Positions 38,401 to 49,194 of a stretch of DNA of 64,000 bases are shown piece after piece; the first letter of the stretch is position 1; every line of letters starts with the position of its first letter. Made by a program: the position numbers and the translations under genes. Under the pieces are notes generated by a model. That model was not told the DNA's origin. It ran no database searches and worked only from the letters and a program-made list of their open reading frames with translations. Source of the stretch: Siphlonurus alternatus (lineage: Eukaryota; Arthropoda; Insecta; Ephemeroptera; Siphlonuridae); the NCBI GenBank assembly GCA_949825025.1, contig OX463779.1, positions 33,552,203-33,616,202 of the forward strand, read 5' to 3'.

Positions 38401-41400
38401 ATAGGTATCATTTCCCCCCCCCCCCCCCCCCCTGAAAGTTGCCCATTATTACGAAAACCTAGTTTGTCTTAATGGACAACTTACATAAAAAAATTTTATT
38501 GCAGAAATGAATAGAGGGTGCCAAATTATGCTACTGTGATTTTTTTCAGATTTTTTTGAGCCCTGGAACTATTTTTTTTAAATTATTATAAGTGTGGCCA
38601 CGCCCCCTGGAGGTGTCAATAGGCGACTCGGCCCCATCCTTTTTATTAAGGAACCAGGTGTTCCAACAAATTTAAAGAAATTTCAAAAATTATTTAAAAA
38701 CAGTTCCGGGACTCAAAAAATCTGAAAAAATTCACAGCAGCATAATTTGGTACCCTCTATTCATTTCTGCAAAAAAAAAAAAAAAAAAAAAAAAAAAATT
38801 AAAAACAAACAAACATGTAAGTTGTTCATTGCAAATTTTTATCAACCAAAATTGATTAATTGCATTCTTTGGTTCTAAAAATGCTTATTAAAATTTAAAT
38901 GAACTTTGCATCAACCCCCCTTTTTTTAATGAAAAGAAAATAATAAAACACTAACAGTACAGTATTTTGCTGCTTCTGTTTATGTTCTCAGCGTTTCTGC
39001 CAGTTGAACAATATCTACGTTGGTCCATTCCAAAAGATTTTTGAGGATACATACAGCACTGTTCATCGCCTAGAGACAAAGATGCTGCGGAACGTTGCCA
39101 AGTTTTTTGGTCACTTGCTCTTCACTGACGCCATCTCGTGGGAGGTGCTTAATTGCGTGCGTCTCACGGAAGAAGATACAAACAGCTCCTCTCGAATCTT
39201 CATCAAGATCCTCTTCCAAGAGCTCTCAGAATACATGGGCTTGCAAAAACTTAATGACAGAGTCAAGGATCCGTAAGTTTTATTTTTGCAGAGTACTGGG
39301 GAAATTATTAGTGATTGTCAGTCAAATGGAGTTTTGCAATATTATGTTCATGATAAAAGTTGCTCATTTAAAATTAAATTTGCTTAATTGCTTATTATTA
39401 TTGCAATCTTAATGAAATTTTGTTTCATTTTAAATAAAATTGAATTCTAGATTACTTTCACAACATTCAGATATTTCATTCTGAATATTTTGTAGTCGTT
39501 ATATATATTTTTTCTTGTTCTTCGCTCCTCATTGAAGAAAACTAATAGCATTTTTTTTTTTTTTCCTTTAGGACCCTACAATTTGCATTCGAAGGGCTGT
39601 TTCCTCGTGATGACCCAAAGAATACAAGATTTGCCATCAACTTCTTCACCTCCATTGGTCTTGGTGGGCTAACGTAAGTGCTCTCCAGTTATGATGAAGA
39701 TATTCAATACTTTAATTCTCATATGCTCTTAAGTTTAGATATTATTTTAAGGTTCTCAATATTTTCAAAAGTTTCATTCATGTTGATTGTGTTTCCTATT
39801 AATTTCAACCTCACATATATATTTATGTACAGCTGGTTAGTATAACATGTCAAACATTCAAGCTTTTATAACAATAAAAATATTAGATAGGGTGCTTTAA
39901 CAAGGGTAGATCACTATTTGGCATAACACAGCAATAATGTTTGTACTTCTGATATTTCTGGTGACCTCTTAAAAATTTACTTTTCTTCTTGCTCTGACAA
40001 GTGAGTAGTACATAAATGTACAGTAGTAGTCATGGGTGATCAAAATTGACTACAGTATCTTGTTTTCATTGCAAAACCGAAATAGTAATTTTTACATGAG
40101 ATTTTCTAGGTATAAAATGACAAATTTGTTTAAGTGATACATAAAACAAGATACTCGTTCTTTTAGCAATTGTGACGAAAATCAGTGTTATTTTTTTTTT
40201 ACAGGAGAGCTTCAATAAATCTCTTAATCAATAACTAAATTGCTTGATGACATTTTTAACCCTTGTTTGTGTGCAGGGACGAGCTGCGTAACCACCTGAA
40301 GGCACAGCCTAAAGTTCCAGTGGTACCTGCCCTGGTGCAGGCCTTGCCCAGTAGTAGTAGCAGCAGCAGCAGCTCAGAGTCCTCCAGCTCTTCTGACTCT
40401 TCTTCAGGTACCTCTACATACTACCCTATGTCTATTTATTTATGATGAGGAAAACTGACAATTATATGTTATAATAATATTTTATCTTAAGGTAGAGATA
40501 ACGTCGAACAGCTATTCGACGTAATCCCCTTTGATTAACATGTAAACCTTCGCAAATTGACAAAAATTCTGAAATTTTTTTGAGAGGCAGATGGCCTAAA
40601 AGCCATAACAAAAATTTCAGAAACATTTAACGAGCCGATTTTTTTAAATTAATTTTTTAGTTTGGCTCTCCATGGGAAAGCCCTATGCTGAAAATTAAAA
40701 AAATTAATTAAAAAAAAATCGGCTCGTTAAATCGTTTTGAAATTTTTTCTATGGCTTTTAGGCACTAATATCTGCCTCTCAAAAAAAATTCAGAATTTTT
40801 GTCAATTTGCTAAGGTTTACATGTTAATCAAAGGGCATTACGTCGATCAGCTGTTTGGCGTTATCTTTACCTTAAAGAAAATTAAAAGGGTTCAGTTAAT
40901 GGACAACATACATGAAAAAATTTTATTGCAGAAATGAATAGAGGGTACCAAATTATGCTCTGAATTTTTTCAGATTCTTTTGAGTCCCGGAACTATTTTT
41001 AAATAATTATTGAAAGTTCTGTGATTTCAGCTGGCACCCCTGAATCCTTAATAAAAAGGATAGAGACTGGACGCCCATTGACGCCTCCAGGGGGCGTGGC
41101 CGCACTTTCAATAATTATTTAAAAATAGTTCTGGGTCTCAAAAATATCTGAAAAAATTCAGAGTAGCATAATTTGGTACCCTCTATTCATTTCTGCAATA
41201 ATTTTTTTTCATGCAATGTATGTTGTCCATTATAGAAATTCTGTTCTATTGCTGTTCTATTGCAGTTGCTTCTTTTTAAACTTCAAACAAAAGAATCAAA
41301 GAATCAGTAGTCAAAGCATTAGCTTCAGAGATCACTCTAAAACTTTCTGAAAACTCCAAAATAAACTTTTGGAGAGGGGTAGGGTATGTGCTTGTGTGTT

Positions 41401-41790
41401 GGGAGAGGAGGGGGCACCCAGCAATATATTTCCGCAAAAAAAAAAAAATAATAATAATAAAAAAAAAGGGATTTAAATAGCGGGTTGTTTCGACCCCCCT
41501 TCATTGGTAAAGCAAGTTGTGCTAAAAAGAAGTATCTTTGTAATGCTATGGTTAATTATGATTGGTTTTTAATTTTTTTTTTTCAAACAAACATGTGAAC
41601 AAACATGTGAAACAAGAAAATGTAAAATAATGAATCTATCCTTATTTGTATTTCAGATGAGTCTGAGCCTAAATCTAAGCGTAAAAGAAAGAAGACCAAG
41701 TCAAAGAAAAAGGCATCAAAAAAAGCTAAGAAACAGAAGATGCAGTCAGTTAAAAAAAGCAAGAAAAGAAGCAAGAAAAGAAATGATTAA
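28025..41790 (+). CDS. CWC22: Spliceosome-associated protein CWC22
   Basis: CWC22 is a nuclear splicing factor that binds eIF4A3 and brings it to the spliceosome for exon junction complex assembly. I traced ten exons: 28025-28873, 29712-29840, 34338-34526, 35968-36121, 36581-36736, 37799-38037, 38992-39272, 39572-39673, 40277-40407 and 41657-41790. All have GT/AG borders and phases that join to 2364 nt (787 aa plus TAA). The start is supported by an in-frame TAA just upstream. In order: Arg/Ser-rich region (residues about 90-130), [13 protein letters not shown] at about 191, MIF4G domain (about 210-395), acidic Ser/Asp/Glu linker (about 465-492), MA3 domain (about 511-630, starting [20 protein letters not shown]), conserved block to about 725, poly-Ser tract, and a Lys-rich tail. 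The animal protein has the same domain order. The human C-terminal RS tail I remember is longer; here it is short and Lys-rich. No lesions are visible. Confidence 0.96.
29226..29346. mobile_element. Short diverged palindrome in CWC22 intron 1
   Basis: AATGCCTGAAACTTTACGG at the left matches the inverted form of the right end (TTTCTGGAAATTTTCAGGCAT). The arms are about 30 bp and imperfect. Confidence 0.5.
30144..30551 (+). mobile_element. 5'-truncated LINE fragment, CWC22 intron 2
   Basis: An open frame (about 30144-30379) encodes the last part of a non-LTR retrotransposon ORF2: [20 protein letters not shown] followed by a Lys-rich end and TAG. The R-S-x-x-E-W-N-x-L-P pattern is typical of CR1/L2-like ORF2 ends. 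It is followed by about 170 bases of 3' untranslated sequence and an (ATAA)n tail. It is in the same orientation as CWC22. The 5' part, including the reverse transcriptase core, is absent. Confidence 0.82.
31451..31502. repeat. (TA)n microsatellite
   Basis: About 50 bases of uninterrupted TA repeat within the unpaired left part of the palindrome at 30606-34246, followed by a short (TATG)n run. Confidence 0.9.
32705..33525 (-). mobile_element. 5'-truncated LINE fragment inside the palindrome
   Basis: A single open frame from about 33517 to the stop at 32857 encodes the region after the reverse transcriptase core of a non-LTR retrotransposon ORF2. It contains [51 protein letters not shown] and [11 protein letters not shown] in order. 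The 3' end carries an A run on the sense strand's complement and GAATT repeats at 32708-32722. The target is the palindrome's right arm: flanks on both sides match the left arm around 31775-31800. The frame is unbroken, so the insertion is probably fairly young, but it is truncated and cannot be autonomous. Confidence 0.88.
34640..35200 (+). mobile_element. 5'-truncated LINE fragment, CWC22 intron 3
   Basis: An open frame to the stop near 35090 encodes the C-terminal end of a LINE ORF2: [51 protein letters not shown] and [13 protein letters not shown]. The LRWFGHVxRM...GRPxxxW signature is common in RTE-like and related elements. The short 3' region ends in a GTAT-type microsatellite near 35180-35200. 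No catalytic residues are present. Confidence 0.88.
37098..37678. mobile_element. Diverged 580-bp palindrome in CWC22 intron 5
   Basis: CCAGTGTCTTTCAGTT near the left end and AACTGAAAGACACTAA near the right end are inverted. AGTCCTAAA and TTTTAGGAT, and further inner words such as AACGGCAATCTTCAAATTAA and GAAGATTACCATTGAAATT, also pair. The arms are clearly diverged. Confidence 0.65.
38472..38829. mobile_element. TA-type foldback MITE, copy 1 (CWC22 intron 6)
   Basis: Starts ATGGACAACTTACATAAAAA and ends in an inverted form of GCAATGAACAACTTACATG. Both arms carry GCAGAAATGAATAGAGGGT and AAATTATGCT. The centre holds a GC-rich segment with GGCCACGCCCCCTGGAGG. The right side has a long A run. 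Confidence 0.85.
40487..40875. mobile_element. TTAA-flanked palindromic element (CWC22 intron 9)
   Basis: The element is 40491-40871, with TTAA on both sides and ends GGTAGAGATAACG / CGTTATCTTTACC. The arms pair throughout (for example AATCGGCTCGTTAAA with its inverted partner at 40634), leaving a loop around TTGGCTCTCCATGGGAAAGC. Its end sequence is shared with the small element at 51537-51604. Confidence 0.88.
40897..41232. mobile_element. TA-type foldback MITE, copy 2 (CWC22 intron 9)
   Basis: The element is 40899-41230, flanked by TA. Ends are ATGGACAACATACATGAAAA and its inverted copy. Inner words GCAGAAATGAATAGAGGGTA and AAATTATGCT occur in both arms. A GC-rich centre contains CAGGGGGCGTGGCC. 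It lies just 24 bases after the TTAA element at 40491-40871. Confidence 0.9.
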
Positions 41791-42498
41791 ATTTCTTATT
41801 TATTTCAGACTATGTTACAGGTGTGTCATTTAATTTTATTTTATTTTTGAAGAAAAAGTTAGTTTTGAAGAAAAAGTAAAAAAAAAAAAAAAAAAAAATG
41901 TGATGTATTTTATGCACGTAACTGTATATCCTTATTTCTCGTAACCGTACATGCAGCCACTTTTTTTTCTTTTCCTTAATATTTTTCTAAACAGTATAAA
42001 TTTATTATTTAATTAATGATTAACCTCGGTAAATTCGGCATCATAGTATTATATTGAGAATTGCTGTGTATAAAATATGGATGGTGCCATGGCAATTCTG
42101 GCTTACAGTGAATGATGTGTCGAAGCTTCAAAATGGAGTAAATAGCAGAAATTGCCATGCAGTGGGCCAAAATGACTAGTGGCTATCCTTTTAATTATGT
42201 TGGAAATCAAAATTACCATGACATCATCGACATAAATAATATATTACGAGGGGAAATTGGAGAACATCCCAAATTTAACTTTTGATAATTATATATAGCG
42301 ATTACATATTACATGCATATTGGATCAATATACAGTATTATATTGTAAATATAATTCTGCATCAAGAAATACATTTTTTACAGTATGTTTAATTTATAAC
42401 CTTATTACTGAGTTATATAGCATTTATTGTGTCGCACAAGTCAATTTATCGCTCACTCTACTTTAAATAGTTTAAATATATATTATATTACAGAGTAT

Positions 42499-42859
42499 AC
42501 ATTTACAGGCTAAACCTGCTCTTTGGTGTAGTGGTTAGTAAACTTTTTGGCTCTCGTCCGAGAGGTCCCCGGTTCAAATCCCGAATACGGCAGACTTTTC
42601 GCGACTTGGAATGGGTGTGACTGGCTACTAGATGAAAGAGTTGATAGGAGCGAGAAAGGCAGCTTACGGCTGTCTATACTCCGCTGGGGTGATTAAGACC
42701 TCGGAATGTTGTGCAAACAACATACGTGCCCCTATAAGAAACGGTACTTAACTGTCTGGCGTGCAGACTGGGTATTAAGGAGCCCCAGAGAGCACTGTGA
42801 ACAATGTTGAAAAACAAGTTCCGCCATTGGTAACCAAACCAACCAACCAACATTTACAG
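42499..42859 (+). mobile_element. tRNA-derived SINE with 10-bp target duplication
   Basis: The SINE occupies 42509-42849 (341 bp). ACATTTACAG directly precedes it (42499-42508) and follows it (42850-42859). The head has a Pol III A box (TGGTGTAGTGG, 42524-42534) and B box (GGTTCAAATCC, 42571-42581) at tRNA-like spacing. The body is unrelated to tRNA, and the tail is a CCAA repeat. Transcription by RNA polymerase III and mobilisation by a LINE in trans are expected for this class. Confidence 0.93.
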
Positions 42860-42889
42860 TATTACAAATCTTGGTTTATGTGTAGTTCG

Positions 42890-43165
42890 ACTGCGGAGAC
42901 GTTTTTCAGGAAAAAAATCTTAAAAATCTTTATGGGAATTTTTCCACAAAATTTTTAATAGAAAAATATAAGGTTCTGTAATTTTTTCTTTTTCTTATTT
43001 GAAAACTCCGAAACACGATTTTTGGGAATTTTTGTTGCGAAGCTATTTGAGATGAAATTTTTTGGTTTTCATTCCTCAATAGAGGATAGATTAATAAACT
43101 ATTTTTAGAAAATAAATTATAAAAATAAACATAATGCAACTTCTGCTTTCAATAATTAAATTCCA
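42890..43165 (-). mobile_element. Diverged fragment related to the hAT element
   Basis: Read on the minus strand, this contains TTATTTTCTAAAAATA, CCTCTATT, GAATGAAAACCAAAAA and GTGTTTCGGAG in the same order and spacing as 11325-11410 in the hAT element. It also has a gene-end-like GAAAGCAGAAGTTGCA matching GAAAGTTGCA at 11254. The termini are not visible. Confidence 0.6.
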
Positions 43166-43450
43166 CGTAACTTAATTATAGCTGTGTCTCGCACCTATGG
43201 AGGAAGTAAATATATAAAATAATTATTATCCTTGGTCTCACCGTCCTATTAACGAAGGAAAATAATATGTAATTTGGCTTATATTTATAATATAAGAAAG
43301 TATTATTTGTGTATTTTACTAGCGAAAGCTATATACAACTATTTAATTATTTAAATTATTAGTCTTTTATTAAACACAAAAAAATTAATTACTTTAAATA
43401 GTTTAAATCATCATGACTTTAAATTAAATTGGTGATTGTTTATATATTAT

Positions 43451-43613
43451 AGCACTTGCTATTTCGCCATCCGATTATTGCACACACCGTATATGATCCA
43501 AAAGTATCAACATTTGAAAGAAAAAAGAACTCCCCGCACCGGGCTTCGAACCTCTTCTTTCAAATGTTGATACTTGGATCATACGGTGCAATAATCGGAT
43601 GGCAAAATAGCAC
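43451..43613. mobile_element. Hairpin with a tRNA T-arm-like loop
   Basis: Arms of about 70 bp (CCATCCGATTATTGCA, GTATCAACATTTGAAAGAA and inverted partners) enclose a loop at about 43524-43553. On the minus strand the loop reads GGTTCGAAGCCCGGTGCGGG, which matches a tRNA T-arm and B box (GGTTCGAAGCC) followed by acceptor-like sequence. No A box is present in the loop. Confidence 0.75.
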
Positions 43614-45693
43614 TAATTGTTAAATCACCAACGTAGCCACATTTGCCGCGTTAATTTTATTATTATATTATTATTAACTTAATTTAATTCACGCCCTAGT
43701 AAAAATCAGAAGTAAAGAAATACAACATGAAACCATGACTTTAAATGTTTGGCACACTTTTGTGACGTTTTATATACGGGGTTTACAATGCATAACGCAT
43801 GGAAAAATATGAAGTAAAAAAAGCGAAATTTCCTGTTCTTGCATGATTAAGGAAAAAGTAGCTCATTAATTAATGCAAGCTGTATTTCAAGATTTCTAGG
43901 GCAGTTTTTGTATTGATATAATCATATATCAATAAGCTAGTATATTTAGGTTCGAGTGCCGCATAGATCTGTGGTGCAAGGAACATTGGGCGCGCCCGCG
44001 CACGAATACTCTACTACTTTTGCCAGTGATGTGTTGGCTGGTGCGGTGAGTGAGGGGCGGTGCGAGAAGTGGTGGCAGCCTCCCAGCTTCTGCGAACACA
44101 CGAATTCAACAAAGTATAATACTATTTAAGGTTTGTAAATTATGTTTTCACAACTCTTGAATACTTTATAAAATAGAGCTTTGTGAAAATTAATTTTTAG
44201 GCTTGGTTATATGAGCATCATTTGACCTTGTATCATAATAAATAAGTATGACTGGCACTGTGTTTGTCTAATCGAAGTTATGCATACGTCCTGTTCGGAG
44301 TTATTTTATAAGTTCATGTTTGCCATACTCCCATACAGGTTTGCACGTTAGTTTCTTCTGCATGCAGTGCTTCACAAACTTTCACAGCAGCATACGCAGG
44401 AATATGCGTATATAATATATATACCATATATGCATACACAGTCGTGTTTTAATTTTTTGTTAGCTGTCATCTTTTGTGTTCTAGCTGGCCGTACATACTA
44501 TGTCGTACTGTATTCATAATCTTTATGTATAAATATATTATGCATATTTAATTATAATTATGCGTATTTACAGTTTTTATTTTTTTTTTATCATTTAGCT
44601 TCCTGGTGTGCATAATAATATATGTAATTTGCATATTATATTTTATATTACATGCATACAGTAGGATACATCATATATTATGCAATGTATATTATACATA
44701 ATATTATTATGATAATATGCATACTGTACATCAATAGCAATATCATAATGCATTAAAATGCATACGATATAAAATTATGCATACAGTATAATATATGCAT
44801 ACAAGTAATTTTTAATGCGCTGTCATTTAAAAAATTAAATTAATATTGCTTCTTCATTTTCCAATCACATTCATAATTATACGTATGCATATCATATAAC
44901 ATGATACCGCGGCGTGATGATACTGATGATATGCATACAGTCCTTCAAACGTTAGAATACCCATGGAAAATAGTTCCAAGTAACCTGTCAATCATCGCCA
45001 TCAGCTGAAGTGAACTTCCGGTTTCGGCAGCCATGACACTTTGGCGCTACTTTCAAATTCTGTTCCAATTCAAATCCAGTAGTTTGAAAATCATTATGCA
45101 TACTTATTTTACTTGACAGTACATCTTGCCATAACAATTTCTTAGAATAGTCCTCCAGTTATGTGTTTGATACAATGCATGCATTAATTAGATAAATATA
45201 TAATTGCTTAGTAAAAAAGTAAAATCCCATAAATTTTTATGAGTTAAAAATACTTGCAAAACCTAATAAAAATTATTTACAACATAGCAAAAGATGTAAA
45301 AACATGGAACTAATTAATAAGGCTACAAATGGTGTGCAGAAAGTGCATACATACTGTGAGGTCTGCGAGCAAACCTGGTTCATAAACAGCTAGATCTATA
45401 ATTTACTTGCATTGAGATACCTTGGGTTCAATTTACCATATAATTATAAATATATGGGAAATGAATTTAATTATCTTTATATTTCATTGCACATAATATT
45501 ATATGTTATTGCATGATTACATGACTACCTAAATAAATTTTGAAAAAAGATAAGATTATCAAAACACAATGAGTAATTTAAGAAGGGTGAGGTATAGACA
45601 TAACGTCACATAACACAATGGAAAAGAAAATCACGTAAATAAATAAGAATATATTTATTTATCACAGTATATGAGTATTTTACAAATCAATTA

Positions 45694-48600
45694 TTAAAAA
45701 GGTAGCATTCTCTTCACAGATTTATCACGTTTGGTAGTATAATTTTTGGACTGGGGATTTTGTTCACGACTAAATTCTTCAGAACTAAGATTCTCATAGA
45801 TTCCATCAGTGTCAGACTGCCCAACAGTATCAACAAACTGTTCCAAGAGAGATAGATGACCAACACTTTGCGATGATTCATTTTCTACAGAATTCCATTG
45901 AGTTAGTCCTCCGAAGCTGCTCCAGTGTCCTTCAGCACCTTGTGTCGCAGCACACTGTCGGGGGAGGGACACTTGACTTGGCTGCATTCTGGGTGTGCTA
46001 GTGTGGAACTGAACGTCGTTTCCTAATGAGGTCTCACATACTGAGGGCACTTGACTGCTAAATGTTGAATGCGAGGGCCCTGGGTAGGAGGGTTCACTAG
46101 GTGGATAGAGGAGCAAGAGAGGTGATGACGGGTGCATGGGATCCCGGCTCGTAATAATAACATTGATTGCACTCGCAAGTTCTGAACTTTTTTCACTGTG
46201 AATTGGTCTAGCTAATCTCTTTGTGGTCCCTTGTTGCTCGTGCGAAACAGCTTTTCGTTTCCGGTTGCCAACAATTTCAGTTCCTGTTATAATAACGCTG
46301 ATTGGGCTGTACGCAGGGCTTGGACTTGAGCTGGGACTACGTGTTTCTAGCTCTGGATTTGAAATTTCTGTATGCGCAGAACTGGGGCTAACTAGCTCTG
46401 TTGCTAATGGTGATGCCATGTTTTGGGTTGTTCTACTGCATGATAGAAATTGGCTGCTGTTATCACTTTTGCTAGAAGAGTAGCTGTAGCAACTGCTGCA
46501 GGAGCTGCTGTTGCTTGAAGAACTTTCGTAACCATCTGAACATTCCGAACTATCGTCATCATCTCCCAGGTTGATGATCATTGGGGCCACACGTGGAGTC
46601 TCTTCTGAACCCATTAGCTTGATCCAATCCCCTCTAATTAGCTTCTCAGTATGGTTGATATTCCTGCTCCACATATCACCATCAACTTGCAGTAAAGCCT
46701 CCGTCCACGTGGCCATTGTCATCTCTTTTCCGAATCTGAGAAACAAAGCAATAAATATCCATAATCATCGAGCAACATTTATGAGATCGCAAATGAGTTG
46801 GTTCTTTCATAATGAATTTATGCAAATATCTATAAAGGAGAATGTGAATTTATTTATTTTCATTTTATTACTTTAATTTTTATTATTTCCATAATGGAGT
46901 ACCAACCTCATTTTTTTTTTTTTTTTTTGCAGAAATGGATAGAGAGTCCAAAGTTATGCTACCCTGATTTTCTTCAGATTTTTTTGAGACAGGGAACAAT
47001 TTTTAAAAAATTATTGAAAGTCTTTTTCGTGACGTCACGAGACGTCGCTCCTTAAGAAAAGGACTTGCCGCCTCGTGACGTCAGAAAAAGAACTTTCAAT
47101 AATTTTTTAAAAATTGTTCCCGGTCTCAAACAAATCTGAAAAAAATTATGGTAGGATAACTCTGCATCCTGTATCCATTTCAGCAATAAAAAAAATTGAG
47201 GTCGATACTCCATTTTTTATTTATATTTATTTACTCATTTATTTATTATTTTACTATTTGTTAAAATTAACCTTCACTTACCTACGATTCAGTCCAATGT
47301 GTTTATTGTAAAATCCTTTACACTGTCCCCAAGCCAATTCAATCGCATTGTATTCACAATGATATGGGGGCAATCTCAGAACTGTATGACCATGTGATGC
47401 TAAAAGTTCATCAATAATGAACTTCGGAGGCTCTTTGTGAAGTTTGCATAGCTCGTACAGTTGAGGTCTTTTGGTAGAAGAATCATATGGAATATTCCTT
47501 TCGTCTAGCCACTCTTGAAGTTCATCTATTCTCCAAGCAGACGTTGGTTGTCGTTCCAAAAGAGTACTATGATATGGTGCATTATCCATTACAATTAAAG
47601 ATGGCTCATAGAGGCCAGGTATGAGCTTCTCACTGACCCACTTATAAAAATTATTTGCATTCATTTCATTATGATAATCACCAGAGTTGCTTTTTGAAGC
47701 AAAGAGCAGTTCACAACCTGGTATGAATCCCAATCTGCTTCCAGCGTGCAAAACAATAAAACGTCTACCCTCGCTGCCCTTCAGATGTTTGCAGGTATTT
47801 CCAGTATTATCAACCCATGACCTTATGTGACTTCCATGCATAAACAGCCATGTCTCGTCTAAGAAGACAACTGGGAGGGGCTTAGGCAAGTCTAGATTCT
47901 CTATGTATAAACGCAAAAAGGTAATCTTTTTACGCATTACATCTTCATTCTCACAGAGTCCTCGCCTATTGTTATTCAATTTGTATTTGAACCCTATATC
48001 TCGTAGGACGGTACGCAAAGATTCAATACAGCCGGAATATCCAATCTCTGGTTCTTGAGCCTTTGCTAGAATTGCTTGCAGGGTGAGCACCTCTCCTATA
48101 ACAAAGTATAAAACAAGAATTAAAACAGGAAAACAGCACGAAGTCGTAACAAATTATAATTATAAAATAAAAATAAATAAATGTTAATATTACATCTCTC
48201 AATGCAAGAAATAATGAAACAAAAATTAATTGTTACAGAGAATTTCAGCCAAAAGTTCATTAAAAATAATAACCTTTGCTGTATGCTGTGTACACAATTC
48301 TCCTAATAGCCTCCTTGGTGAAGGTGTCTACTCCATCACCAGTGACGGTCTTTTTTCGGTTTCTTTTCCGGCCTGGAGTGTCGCCATCATTGTTGTTGAG
48401 CACTTTCCTCAATGTTTTCCTATCCACCTGTAATAGATTTAAGAAGTGTTTAGTACCCAACCACAATAATTATACAGCAATTTTAACTGTGATTGAAGTA
48501 AATTTTTATTAATAATTAAATTTCAATAAACATGAATATCAGAAATGAACAAGAAGTTGAACAGGATATAATTTAAAGTTTAAAGAAGGCATATATTATA

Positions 48601-49194
48601 GTTTTGTTAAAAAAGCATTGACTGTGCAATCTTATTGAAATATAATATATTCTAATATTTTATCCGTACAATTATTGCAGTCATCATGATGCATACAAGA
48701 ACAGTAACTTACTTAAACGACGACAACAAAAATAAATAAAGTTTATGCATGTTGGAAACTTTGAAGCAAACCGCCAACAAGATTATGCATAAATATAAGG
48801 AATGGACAAAAGTTTATAGAAACAACACAGCGAAACATACTGTATGATATGCATACTATGTATCTGTTTGAGCAAGAAGTATGCACATGATATGTATGTA
48901 CTTCATTTAATTGTTAATTATGAAACAGGTTCAATGTTTCATAGAACTTTATTCTGCGGTGAAATAATAATAACAATTATGCATATGCATACACATCCAA
49001 AAAGCTCTACATTATTTATTTACCTCAAAGTAACCTGCCACTCTGTCATATAATTTTTCCAGTGGAACCAGCAACTCTCGATTTCTTTTTTCTTCGGCAC
49101 AGTGTGTAAATACGGTGCACATGGCTTGTCTAGTTTGTCGATTTAGTAACACGCCGCGGCCGTTAGAACGGCAGCCGACCTGCCTACCCGTCAT
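45694..49194 (-). CDS. Tc1/mariner-group DDE transposase, four exons
   Basis: Exons on the minus strand are 49194-49024, 48427-48274, 48095-47282 and 46735-45694. All have GT/AG borders with matching phases and total 2181 nt (726 aa). The enzyme is expected to bind the element's ends and catalyse cut-and-paste transposition in the nucleus. Residues 1-110 are basic, with a helix-turn-helix-like segment (VDRKTLRKVLNN, TKEAIRRIVYTAYSKG). The catalytic core in exon 3 has VVFLDETWLFMHGSHIRSW (first Asp), LIVMDNAPYHS (second Asp) and YNAIELAWGQCKGF (Glu). By my count 81 residues separate the second Asp and the Glu, far from the DD34E/D of Tc1 and mariner and near the DD82E spacing I recall for the Sailor group. 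Exon 4 adds a long acidic, Ser/Pro-rich tail with a nuclear-localisation-like RKRKAVSHEQQGTTKRLAR. All three catalytic acids are present, so it may be active. Confidence 0.92.
46892..47213. mobile_element. TA-type foldback MITE, second end type, copy 1
   Basis: The element is 46894-47213, with ends ATGGAGTACCAACCTCA and the inverted TGAGGTCGATACTCCAT. Inner words GCAGAAATGGATAGAGAGTC and AAATCTGAAAAAAATT match the family at 38472 and 40899. The centre contains GTGACGTCACGAGACGTCGC. It lies in the third intron of the DDE transposase gene. Confidence 0.88.

Larger units (their letters stand above)
41791..44937. other. Intergenic stretch between CWC22 and the DDE transposon
   Basis: Apart from the SINE, hairpin and hAT-related fragment listed separately, this is AT-rich DNA. 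A GC-rich patch at 43960-44150 contains CGCGCCCGCGC and two possible donors (GTGCGGTGAGTG and TTTAAGGTTTGT). It could be a promoter with an untranslated first exon, perhaps of the Rab5 gene 8 kb downstream. 44280-44935 is dense in TATGCATA and TACAGTA words. Confidence 0.4.

Noticed and set aside
42087..42160. Small hairpin around GCCATGGCAATTCTG
   Set aside because: The match is only about 15 bases with mismatches, too weak to call an element.
42517..42595. A functional tRNA gene
   Set aside because: A and B boxes are present but the acceptor stem does not pair, and the unit has a SINE body, tail and target duplication.
45900..47000. Plus-strand open frames opposite the transposase last exon
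   Set aside because: They mirror the real minus-strand exon and contain low-complexity residues only.
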